Below are positions 1 to 5,235 of a stretch of DNA of 5,765 bases, in pieces. The notes under the pieces are model-generated. The model had not been told where the DNA came from and did not search any database. It saw only the letters and a program-made list of their open reading frames with translations. Made by a program: the position numbers and the translations under genes. Source of the DNA: an uncultured Clostridiaceae bacterium (GTDB taxonomy: Bacteria > Bacillota > Clostridia > Lachnospirales > Lachnospiraceae); assembly GCA_949948825.1 (NCBI GenBank), contig CATLIJ010000179.1, forward strand, positions 1 to 5,765, written 5' to 3'. Positions within the stretch are counted from its first letter, which is position 1; each line of letters opens with the position of its first letter.

Positions 1-1069
1 GCTTTTCTATGGTCAATGCTCCTTTTGTCACTGCGTCAATCATTCCCTGGTCCTCACTGACCGGAATAAAAGCGCCGCTCAAACCGCCCACATAGGAGGA
101 TGCCATCACGCCGCCCTTTTTCACCTGGTCATTGAGCATGGCAAGGGCTGCTGTGGTTCCCGGAGCACCCACACATTCCAGGCCAATCTCCTCCAGAATC
201 TCTGCCACACTGTCCCCCACAGCGGGAGTAGGCGCCAGAGACAAATCAATAATCCCAAAAGGAACCCCAAGACGTCTGGAAGCTTCCTGAGCCACCAACT
301 GCCCTACTCTGGTAATCTTAAAAGCAGTCTTTTTGATGGTCTCGCACAGAACCTCAAAGTTCTCTCCTCTTGCCTTTTCCAAAGCCACCTTCACCACCCC
401 AGGGCCAGAGACACCCACATTGATAATAGCATCCTCCTCTGTGACCCCATGAAAAGCCCCTGCCATAAATGGATTGTCGTCCGGTGCATTGCAGAACACC
501 ACCAGCTTGGCGCATCCAAGAGAATCCTGGTCCTTAGTAGCCCTGGCAGTGGCAAGAACCACCTCTCCCATCAAACGCACAGCATCCATGTTCAGTCCGG
601 TACGGGTGGAGGCCACATTGACTGAGCTGCACACCCGCTCTGTACATGCCAGAGCATCTGGTATGGAGCGAATCAGATTTTCGTCTGCTGGCGTCATTCC
701 CTTGGACACCAGAGCTGAATATCCTCCAATAAAATTCACTCCCACCTGATGGGCTGCCCGGTCCAGGGTTTTTGCAATACTCACAAAATCCTCCGGACTT
801 TTGCAGGCACACCCGCCGATTAAGCCAATGGGAGTCACAGAGATTCTCTTATTTACAATGGGTACGCCAAAATCTCTGGCAATGGCCTCCCCGGTTGCCA
901 CCAGCTGGCTGGCATATTTAGTAATCTTGTTATAAATCTTTTCATTAAGCTTATTTAAGTCACTGTCACAGCAATCCAGCAGACTGATTCCCATGGTAAT
1001 GGTCCGCACATCCAGCCGCTCATGCTCAATCATATTATTCGTCTCGATTACTTCAAACAGGTTTAACAT
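1..1069 (-). CDS. PFL family protein (UPF0210 / DUF711), C-terminus cut by window edge
   Basis: The minus-strand frame is open from an ATG at 1069 to the left edge, giving 356 residues. The family is usually about 450 long, so roughly the last 100 are outside the window. Translation starts MLNLFEVIETNNMIEHERLD and contains family-typical blocks: VRTITMGISLLDC (residues 21-33), RISVTPIGLIGG (75-86), NFIGGYSALVSKGM (112-125), CSSVNVASTRTGLNMDAV (147-164), INVGVSGPGVV (216-226), LAPTPAVGDSVAEILE (278-293) and SYVGGLSGAFIPVSED (325-340). AGAGAGG lies about ten bases upstream of the ATG and supports this start. The biochemical role is unknown; the name reflects structural likeness to the pyruvate formate-lyase/ribonucleotide reductase barrel, not shown activity. 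No frameshift or stop is seen. It follows the ACT-domain gene by 35 bases, a pairing common across Firmicutes, so the two proteins probably work together, perhaps with the ACT protein sensing a small ligand (inference). Confidence 0.93.
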   Translation of the reverse strand, partial: MLNLFEVIETNNMIEHERLDVRTITMGISLLDCCDSDLNKLNEKIYNKITKYASQLVATGEAIARDFGVPIVNKRISVTPIGLIGGCACKSPEDFVSIAKTLDRAAHQVGVNFIGGYSALVSKGMTPADENLIRSIPDALACTERVCSSVNVASTRTGLNMDAVRLMGEVVLATARATKDQDSLGCAKLVVFCNAPDDNPFMAGAFHGVTEEDAIINVGVSGPGVVKVALEKARGENFEVLCETIKKTAFKITRVGQLVAQEASRRLGVPFGIIDLSLAPTPAVGDSVAEILEEIGLECVGAPGTTAALAMLNDQVKKGGVMASSYVGGLSGAFIPVSEDQGMIDAVTKGALTIEK

Positions 1070-1104
1070 TCTGTTTTCCACCTCTCTGTCACAGGAAATA
1101 TTTT

Positions 1105-1377
1105 TTAAATCCGATGCATTTTCGTGAAAATTTCCTCCCTCTGGCAGTGGATCTTCACTCCGATTTCCTCTCCCAGTTTTTCCAGCCGGGTATAAATTTC
1201 TTCAAAAGAAACCGTCGCCTGACTGATATCTGCAATCATCATCATATTAAAAAATTCCTGCACAATGGTCTGAGAAATATCCAGCACATTCACATTATTT
1301 TCCGAAAGATAAGTACACACTTTCGCAATAATTCCCACTGTATCTTTTCCCACCACCGTAATAATAACCTTGTCCAT
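1105..1377 (-). CDS. ACT domain-containing protein (UPF0237 type)
   Basis: This 90-residue protein is a single stand-alone ACT domain. The N-terminus MDKVIITVVGKDTVGIIAKV is the classic first beta strand and helix start, with the conserved Gly-x-Asp-x-x-Gly-Ile-x-x-Lys pattern at residues 10-19. It is followed by NNVNVLDISQTIVQEFFNMMMIADI (28-52) for strands two and three, a second helix (58-72), and a final strand near GVKIHC (73-78). ACT domains usually bind amino acids or other small ligands and regulate partners; this type is also related to the GcvR regulatory family. AAGGAG lies ten bases upstream, with a second AGGAG directly adjoining the ATG. It sits 40 bases after the metallo-hydrolase stop and 35 bases before the PFL-family gene, so it is probably co-transcribed with both. 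Ligand and target are unknown. Length is normal for the family. Confidence 0.93.
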   Translation of the reverse strand: MDKVIITVVGKDTVGIIAKVCTYLSENNVNVLDISQTIVQEFFNMMMIADISQATVSFEEIYTRLEKLGEEIGVKIHCQREEIFTKMHRI

Positions 1378-1417
1378 CTCCTGGCCTCTCCTTTCTTTTC
1401 ACTGTCCCCTGAAAGCT

Positions 1418-2215
1418 TCATATATATACAATCTGAGACATCTCATTTCTTCTGGCAACTGTAATGGAAAAATCCGAGGCATGGTAAGGCGTATCCCCCT
1501 GATCAATCTCCAGCTTTACGGTCTCATAAGCCAAAGCCTCATAATTGTTCTCCTTGCTTAAATGCCCCAGAAAAATGTGTTTTAAACGGTCATGGAGCAG
1601 ATAATTTAACAGCCTTCCTGCATTTTCATTAGATAAGTGACCGTGATCTCCCAAAATTCTCTTTTTCAGATAATAGGGATAAGGTCCTGCCTGCAGCATA
1701 TTCACATCATGGTTGGATTCAATTAACAATGCCTCCAGCCCCTGTAAATGGTCAATAATGCTCTGGTCATAATGGCCTATATCCGTTGCCACTGCCACAT
1801 GTTTTCTCCCGTGCCGGATTCGGTAAGCTACGGGATTCGCCGCATCATGGTCAATGGAAAAAGGCAGGATATTCAGATCTCCCACAGCAAATTCCACATC
1901 CGGACAAACCCCGGAAAGCAGCTCCTGATCATATTCTCCAAGACATTTTTTTCCCTGAATCTCTTCTAAGGTTTCTTTTGTGCCATACACCGGAATCTCA
2001 TATTTTCTGGCCAGTATTCCCAGCCCCCGGACATGATCCGAATGTTCATGGGTAATCACAATTCCATTAATCTCGCTTCCCTTTACCCCGATCTCATTCA
2101 GTCCCTCTTCAATCCGCTTGCTGCTGATTCCTGCATCCACCAGAATATGTGTGTTCTCAGATCCTATGTAAATGCAGTTTCCGCTGCTGCCGCTTGCAAT
2201 ACTCACAAATCGCAT
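1418..2215 (-). CDS. walJ: MBL-fold metallo-hydrolase of the WalJ/YycJ family
   Basis: This is a 265-residue metallo-beta-lactamase-fold protein. MRFVSIASGSSGNCIYIG at the N-terminus is the WalJ/YycJ signature. The HxHxDH metal site is H56-E-H58-S-D60-H61 (THEHSDH). Further likely metal or active-site residues lie in ATDIGH (D145), ESNHD (H169), DHGHLSN (H191/H193) and FLGHLSKENN (H218). Family members are cytoplasmic, probably two-metal hydrolases; B. subtilis YycJ has been linked to DNA repair and to the walRK operon, but no walRK genes are visible here, so the role is inferred from family only. I chose the ATG at 2215 because GGGAG lies seven bases upstream and family proteins begin exactly here. 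An alternative GTG at 2242 would add nine residues and overlap the coaE stop as GTGA. The gap to coaE is 23 bases, consistent with one operon. Confidence 0.92.
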   Translation of the reverse strand: MRFVSIASGSSGNCIYIGSENTHILVDAGISSKRIEEGLNEIGVKGSEINGIVITHEHSDHVRGLGILARKYEIPVYGTKETLEEIQGKKCLGEYDQELLSGVCPDVEFAVGDLNILPFSIDHDAANPVAYRIRHGRKHVAVATDIGHYDQSIIDHLQGLEALLIESNHDVNMLQAGPYPYYLKKRILGDHGHLSNENAGRLLNYLLHDRLKHIFLGHLSKENNYEALAYETVKLEIDQGDTPYHASDFSITVARRNEMSQIVYI

Positions 2216-2238
2216 GGATATTCTCCCACTGATTCTTT

Positions 2239-2964
2239 TCACATAACTTTTTCCAAAAGCCGTGCAACCTGCTCTTCGGCCTCTTTCACTGTCCCGTTAT
2301 TGTCAATCACCTCATCTGCCAAAGCCAGAAATTCCTCCCGACACGGCTGATTTTGCATAATATTCAGACACTTTTCCCGGCTGTACCCCCGGTTCTCCAT
2401 CAGCCGCCGGATTCGGTTCTCCTGGGTGGCATCCACAAACCAAAGAGCATCACAGATCTTTTTGCTTTCCTCCTGAAACAAGGCAGCCTCCACCACAATC
2501 CAGTCAACATCAGGACTTTTGGAAAGCTTAGCAATCCGCTCCTGAATCACCCTCCAGGTTAAAGGGTGAAGAATGGCATTGACTTCTGAAAGAGCCTTCG
2601 GATCTTGAAAGATCCGCTCTGCAAATGCAGGCCGGTCCAGCCTGCCATCCTTTCCCAAAATCCCGTCCCCAAACCGTCGGACCAGCAAAAGCAGGCCCTC
2701 CTGCCCTGGTTCCTCCAGCTCTGCGGCCACCTGGTCTGCTAGAAGAACCTGGGCATGATGCCTTTCCTTGAGAATATTCAAAATCCGGCTTTTTCCCGCA
2801 CCCACTCCTCCGGTCACTCCGATTATTTTTGGAGCTTTCCTTTTCCCTGAAGTTTTCCCTTTCCCTGGAACTTTTATTTTCTCCGGAGCTTTTATTTCCT
2901 CTGAAGCTTTCATTTCTTCTAAAGCTTTAATTTCCTCTGAAGCATTAATTTCCTCTGGACGCAT
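2239..2964 (-). CDS. coaE: dephospho-CoA kinase with repetitive N-terminal extension
   Basis: CoaE phosphorylates the 3'-hydroxyl of dephospho-CoA using ATP, the last step of coenzyme A synthesis, in the cytoplasm. The core starts near residue 46 with KIIGVTGGVGAGKS, a Walker A P-loop at 52-59. It continues with LLADQVA (D77 matches the conserved substrate-site Asp), RRFGDGILGKDGRLDRPAFAERIF (96-119), HP at 133-134, WIVVEAALFQE (155-165) and the R-x-x-R lid region ENRIRRLMENRGYS (182-195). The core is about 196 residues, normal for the family. The first 44 residues are unusual: seven Lys/Glu-rich hexapeptides such as SEEIKA. No Met lies next to the core, so initiation must be inside the extension; ATG 2964 has AGAGAGG upstream and overlaps the preceding gene by 20 bases. 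ATG 2913 (residue 18) is an alternative but lacks a clear ribosome site. Confidence 0.95.
   Translation of the reverse strand: MRPEEINASEEIKALEEMKASEEIKAPEKIKVPGKGKTSGKRKAPKIIGVTGGVGAGKSRILNILKERHHAQVLLADQVAAELEEPGQEGLLLLVRRFGDGILGKDGRLDRPAFAERIFQDPKALSEVNAILHPLTWRVIQERIAKLSKSPDVDWIVVEAALFQEESKKICDALWFVDATQENRIRRLMENRGYSREKCLNIMQNQPCREEFLALADEVIDNNGTVKEAEEQVARLLEKVM
2833..2958 (-). repeat. 18-bp tandem repeat, seven copies, inside coaE
   Basis: Seven consecutive 18-base units, on the plus strand like gaagctttaatttcctct, encode residues 3-44 of CoaE as hexapeptides: PEEINA, SEEIKA, LEEMKA, SEEIKA, PEKIKV, PGKGKT, SGKRKA. The units nearest the start codon are the most alike and those nearest the kinase core most diverged, as expected if newer copies were added at the 5' end. 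The repeat keeps frame and adds a charged, probably helical or disordered segment. Confidence 0.85.
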
Positions 2965-3403
2965 TCTGCTTCGCCTCTCTCTGCTTCAGCAAGGAAAGCA
3001 GAAGGTCCTTGGTAATGCTGATATTCTCCCCATAAGGGTTGATCACAAATCCCTTCAGATCATTTACATTGCGAATCAGAATATTTCCAAAATCCTCCAT
3101 GGTCATAATCAGGGCATGATCGTGTTTCCCGTTCTTATTCCACTTGGCATATTCATCCATGTCTGTAAAAGCAAGGTAATACTTGTCCCCCTGCACATTC
3201 TCAATATCTTCAAATTTGATCCGGGTAGAAGGCCCTTCCTTCTCTGTCAGTACGGTCTGCTTCTGAATCGGAGACAGCAGACGGGAATTCATCAGCACTG
3301 CCGCCATATGTCCCCGTGTTTTTTCCGTATTATGCCGGTTTACCGCAGCCATAGCTTCAATCAGCTCCGGATTCCGGATTTCTTCTGATAATTGATTTTT
3401 CAT
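2945..3403 (-). CDS. SseB N-terminal domain protein
   Basis: This 152-residue cytoplasmic protein resembles the SseB N-terminal domain (PF07179). Supporting blocks are NPELIEAMAAVNR (11-23), MAAVLMNSRLLSPI (33-46) with the usual strand and Pro, YYLAFTDMDEYAKW (75-88), ALIMTMEDFGNIL (97-109) and the hallmark GFVINPYGENISITKDLL (118-135). The family has no settled enzymatic role; the domain is named after the enterobacterial SseB protein. I chose ATG 3403 because AGAGAGG lies seven bases upstream and the family-like sequence starts there. The frame stays open to 3496, adding 31 residues of unlike sequence that would run over the proposed promoter, so that longer start is rejected. The last 20 bases overlap coaE, suggesting translational coupling. 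It is the first gene of the minus-strand operon. There is no signal peptide or membrane segment. Confidence 0.85.
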   Translation of the reverse strand: MKNQLSEEIRNPELIEAMAAVNRHNTEKTRGHMAAVLMNSRLLSPIQKQTVLTEKEGPSTRIKFEDIENVQGDKYYLAFTDMDEYAKWNKNGKHDHALIMTMEDFGNILIRNVNDLKGFVINPYGENISITKDLLLSLLKQREAKQNASRGN

Positions 3404-3470
3404 ATGAATCCTCTCTTTCTGTCTAAACCTTCCAGCGCCCACATGTGGCACATTTCTGTGAATAACCCCC

Positions 3471-3499
3471 AGTATATCACAAATTTCTTTTTCCATCCA
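3471..3499 (-). promoter_or_regulatory. putative extended -10 sigma-A promoter for the sseB-like/coaE operon
   Basis: On the minus strand, TGATATACT (3479-3471) is an extended -10 element with one mismatch to TATAAT. A poor -35, TGGATG (3499-3494), lies 17 bases upstream and matches TTGACA at three of six, which is common when an extended -10 is present. Transcription would start near 3464, leaving a leader of about 60 bases before ATG 3403. The leader contains a 10-base perfect palindrome CCACATGTGG at 3439-3448. Confidence 0.5.
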
Positions 3500-3570
3500 T
3501 ACTATCTTTTATTTTCTTCATAATTTCCATGACTATTCATTATAGTTCACGGGGCGGGGAAATTGCTACT

Positions 3571-3605
3571 AAAAAATGTACCGCCAGCAAAATGCTGACG
3601 GCACA
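3571..3605 (-). terminator. intrinsic terminator of the Cys/Asn-rich gene
   Basis: On the minus strand a 13-bp stem (3605-3593 with 3589-3577, including G-T wobble pairs) closes a TTT loop and is followed at once by six T residues (3576-3571). It starts 38 bases after the stop codon at 3644. The plus-strand reading has no U tract after the hairpin, so it acts on minus-strand transcripts and separates the Cys-rich gene from the sseB-like/coaE operon. Confidence 0.9.
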
Positions 3606-3643
3606 AAAATTTACATATCTGACAGAGCTGTCCTATGGCTGAA

Positions 3644-4177
3644 TCAATCACAGGAATTGCAGGTATCGTTGCAGCCACAGCCATCATTGACAGCTGCACC
3701 GGCTGCAAGCGGCATAATGCCCGCGTTGCTGCAGGCATTGCAGCCATCCTGATATCCGTTGTTATAACCCTGATTGTATCCATCACGGAATCCGGCCCGA
3801 TAACCCCGGCGGCTGCATCCACATCCGCAGCCAGCTCCTGTGCAGTTATTGCCACAGTCATTATTGCAGCTGTTGTTGCAGCAGGTATTGCAGCAGGTTC
3901 CGCAGTTATTGTTGCAATTATTGTTGCAGTTGTTATTGCAGCAGGTTCCACAGCTGTTGTTGCAATTATTATTGCAGCTGTTGTTGCAGCAGGTTCCACA
4001 GTTGTTATTGCAGCAGCAATTTCCATTATTGGTTCCTGCTCCGCCTACTCCGGTATTGTTGCAGTTGCAGTTATCATTACAATTATTGTTGCAGGTACAA
4101 ACACAACGGCAGCTGCACCGGCAGTTTCTGCCACACCCAACACCGATTCCCCATCTATTGCAATTACATCCACACAT
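3644..4177 (-). CDS. Cys/Asn-rich repetitive protein, probable spore coat or outer-layer structural protein (novel)
   Basis: I do not recognise this 177-residue protein as a named family. It has 43 Cys (24%) and about 48 Asn (27%). Segments: 1-41, a Cys-X-Cys-rich head (MCGCNCNRWGIG, then CRCSCRCVCTC at 19-29); 42-59, Gly/Asn linker with CCC; 60-107, three 16-residue repeats of form CGTCCNNxCNNNCNNx; 108-121, Cys/Gly; 125-144, five GYxx units; 146-177, a tail with NDGCGCNDTCNSCD. There is no signal peptide or transmembrane helix. The start is firm: AAAAGGAG (4194-4187) sits nine bases before ATG 4177. It has its own sigma-K-like promoter and terminator and is divergent from cotJABC. Very Cys-rich proteins such as ExsY/CotY and C. 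difficile CdeC build disulfide-linked spore outer layers, so the same role is inferred. Metal binding is the main alternative. The existence of the gene is well supported; its function is inference. Confidence 0.85.
   Translation of the reverse strand: MCGCNCNRWGIGVGCGRNCRCSCRCVCTCNNNCNDNCNCNNTGVGGAGTNNGNCCCNNNCGTCCNNSCNNNCNNSCGTCCNNNCNNNCNNNCGTCCNTCCNNSCNNDCGNNCTGAGCGCGCSRRGYRAGFRDGYNQGYNNGYQDGCNACSNAGIMPLAAGAAVNDGCGCNDTCNSCD
3746..3805 (-). repeat. 12-bp GYxx-coding repeat in the Cys/Asn-rich gene
   Basis: Residues 125-144 read GYRA GFRD GYNQ GYNN GYQD, five tetrapeptides with Gly first and Tyr or Phe second. This differs in composition from the Cys-rich parts on either side. Regular Gly-Tyr units are found in adhesive and structural proteins, where Tyr can be cross-linked; that role here is inference. 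Confidence 0.75.
3857..4000 (-). repeat. 48-bp tandem repeat, three copies, in the Cys/Asn-rich gene
   Basis: Three 16-residue units cover residues 60-107: CGTCCNNSCNNNCNNS, CGTCCNNNCNNNCNNN and CGTCCNTCCNNSCNND. Cys at unit positions 1, 4, 5, 9 and 13 is invariant, so half-cystines recur every three or four residues. The third unit has a sixth Cys at position 8. The DNA is built of near-identical TGC/TGT and AAC/AAT triplets, making it prone to slippage and copy-number change. Confidence 0.85.
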
Positions 4178-4210
4178 ATTTGAAAACTCCTTTTATTTTG
4201 TTTTGTAATG

Positions 4211-4239
4211 TATCTTATGTGGCAGGCCAGACAAGTGTG
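4211..4239 (-). promoter_or_regulatory. sigma-K-type promoter for the Cys/Asn-rich gene
   Basis: On the minus strand, CACA (4239-4236) is followed by 16 bases and CATAAGATA (4219-4211). This matches the Bacillus sigma-K consensus mACm-N16/17-CATAnnnTA at every fixed position. Transcription would start near 4204, about ten bases before the Shine-Dalgarno. It points to late mother-cell expression. The motif is short, so the support comes mainly from its correct distance and direction ahead of a well-formed gene. Confidence 0.6.
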
Positions 4240-4273
4240 ACAGCCTCCCTGCTTTTCCATTTCTCTTCTGTTA

Positions 4274-4302
4274 TTGAACCTTTTTCTCTCCCCCTTCATA
4301 TT
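4274..4302 (+). promoter_or_regulatory. possible promoter for cotJABC
   Basis: TTGAAC (4274-4279), 17 bases, then CATATT (4297-4302) resembles a sigma-A promoter. The same stretch read as GAACCTT-N14-CATATTTA partly matches sigma-E (five of seven in the -35, the CATA core in the -10). Bacillus subtilis cotJ is known to be sigma-E dependent, so a weak sigma-E reading is favoured. Transcription would start near 4309, about 39 bases before the cotJA ATG. Confidence 0.35.
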
Positions 4303-4347
4303 TATATCATTAGAAACTTTCGATTATGGAAAGGAGCCCTATTCTTT

Positions 4348-4986
4348 ATGAATCCAAACAACAATCAGCGGTGCGGCTGCCCATGCAGACCACAGATTCC
4401 CGCTCCCCCCTGCATGAACACGGATTGCGGCTGCAGTCGATGCAATGCCATGCCTCTGCCGCCCTCACCTTGTATGCCGCCCCAGCAGCCTGCCTGTAAT
4501 CCAGCGCCGCCTTCGATCCATCTGCATGTTGCCTGTCAGGACAATACACCCCAGCCAGTTCCGGCTGGTTCTGGATCTGCGTCCCTGCAGATTCCTGCTA
4601 ACACTGGTTCTGCGTCTCAGCAGATTCCTTCCAACGTCGGTTCTGCGTCTCAGCAGATTCCTTCCAATGTTGGTTCTGCATCTCACCAGATTCCAGTAAA
4701 TTCCGGAAATTCCATGTCCGGACAGCCAGCCTTTTCTCAGGCCATGCAGCCAGCCTCTGCCCATACTCATACTCATAATCAGACAGCGTCCGCTTCTGTA
4801 AGCTCCTGCGGATGCGGTTCCGGCAATCCCATTGTACCAGATACAGATCTTAGCCGAATGCCCATTGGCATGGGATATGTCCCCTGGCAGACATGGGGCC
4901 AGACCTATCCTATGGAACAAGGCTTTGTAAGGGGAACCCTGTTCCCGGATCTGGATCTGCCATTTTTAATGGGGAGGTGCCGCTAA
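4348..4986 (+). CDS. cotJA: spore coat protein CotJA with long Cys-rich, repeat-bearing N-terminal extension
   Basis: The last 50 or so of 212 residues are a clear CotJA domain: DTDLSRMPIGMGYVPWQTW (165-183), then YPMEQGFVRGTLFPDLDLPF (187-206) and MGRCR at the end. CotJA works with CotJB and CotJC in the inner spore coat. Family members are usually about 80 residues; here about 150 precede the domain: a Cys-X-Cys and Pro-rich part (CGCPCRP at 9-15, CGCSRC at 27-32), four 11-residue repeats (76-119), HTHTH (139-143) and CGCG (154-157). There are 13 Cys. AAGGAG (4331-4336) lies 11 bases before ATG 4348. An in-frame upstream ATG at 4180 is rejected because it would overlap the promoter region and has no ribosome site. 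The stop is two bases before cotJB. It is divergent from the Cys/Asn-rich gene, and similar CxC motifs suggest the two proteins may be disulfide-linked in the same layer (inference). Confidence 0.93.
   Translation: MNPNNNQRCGCPCRPQIPAPPCMNTDCGCSRCNAMPLPPSPCMPPQQPACNPAPPSIHLHVACQDNTPQPVPAGSGSASLQIPANTGSASQQIPSNVGSASQQIPSNVGSASHQIPVNSGNSMSGQPAFSQAMQPASAHTHTHNQTASASVSSCGCGSGNPIVPDTDLSRMPIGMGYVPWQTWGQTYPMEQGFVRGTLFPDLDLPFLMGRCR
4573..4704 (+). repeat. 33-bp tandem repeat, four copies, in cotJA
   Basis: Four 11-residue units run through residues 76-119: GSASLQIPANT, GSASQQIPSNV, GSASQQIPSNV and GSASHQIPVNS. The two middle units are identical in protein and nearly so in DNA, indicating recent duplication. 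The outer two are more diverged. Ser/Gln/Pro composition suggests a flexible, extended linker. Confidence 0.9.
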
Positions 4987-4988
4987 TC

Positions 4989-5234
4989 ATGTGTGAAAAT
5001 CAATTGCTGCAAAAAGTATATGAAACCGGTTTCGCCCTGGACGAAATCACCCTCTATCTGGACACCCATCCAATGGATACACAGGCTATGGCCTACTATC
5101 AATATGCCAAAAAGGCTAACCAGGAGGCTGTTGCTGCATATGAAAAGGTATATGGCCCCCTGCTGATTAACCAGGTAAACGCTGGCAGCTGGACCTGGAC
5201 TGCCAATCCATGGCCATGGGAAGGAGGCATGTAA
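4989..5234 (+). CDS. cotJB: spore coat protein CotJB
   Basis: This 81-residue protein has the CotJB hallmarks: an N-terminal helix (QLLQKVYETGFALDEITLYL, residues 5-24), the LDTHP motif (24-28), a second helix with AMAYYQYAKKANQEAVAAYEKVYGPL (33-58), and the Trp-rich end WTWTANPWPWEGG (68-80). It is part of the CotJ spore coat complex with CotJA and CotJC; no enzymatic role is known. GGGGAGG (4971-4977) lies 11 bases before ATG 4989, inside the end of cotJA. The frame is open further upstream from 4893, but that segment overlaps cotJA and has no family similarity. It is separated from cotJC by a single base, so the two are translated from one transcript. Length is typical. Confidence 0.95.
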   Translation: MCENQLLQKVYETGFALDEITLYLDTHPMDTQAMAYYQYAKKANQEAVAAYEKVYGPLLINQVNAGSWTWTANPWPWEGGM

Positions 5235-5235
5235 T

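Noticed and set aside
474..812. Small open frames on both strands at 474-749 (+) and 534-812 (-)
   Set aside because: Both lie within the PFL-family coding frame, which is unbroken and matches its family throughout.
3404..3496. Longer start for the sseB-like gene at 3496
   Set aside because: The added 31 residues have no family similarity, span the predicted promoter, and ATG 3403 has a good Shine-Dalgarno.
3539..3544. Minus-strand TATAAT as a second promoter for the sseB-like operon
   Set aside because: No acceptable -35 lies 16-18 bases upstream and there is no extended -10 TG; the 3471-3479 site is closer and better formed.
3857..4000. Tandem repeats as a possible CRISPR array
   Set aside because: Units adjoin without unique spacers, stay in frame and encode Cys/Asn repeats; no cas genes are nearby.
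3547..4026. Minus-strand 159-residue Ala/Thr/Ile-rich frame
   Set aside because: A shifted frame of the Cys/Asn-rich gene that reads through its terminator and has no ribosome binding site.
3635..4183. Plus-strand open frame of 182 residues, Ala/Val/Ile-rich, that looks like a membrane or repeat protein
   Set aside because: It is the antisense of Asn/Cys codons (AAC/AAT/TGC/TGT reversed give Val, Ile, Ala, Thr). It has no ribosome site, whereas the minus strand has promoter, ribosome site and terminator.
4296..4302. TCATATT on the plus strand as a sigma-E -35 for cotJ
   Set aside because: It fits the -35 consensus, but no CATACAnT-like -10 follows at 13-15 bases, and transcription would start on top of the ribosome site.
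4465..4920. Minus-strand 151-residue frame opposite cotJA
   Set aside because: It mirrors the cotJA repeats, has no ribosome site or recognisable domain, and lies opposite a clear family match.
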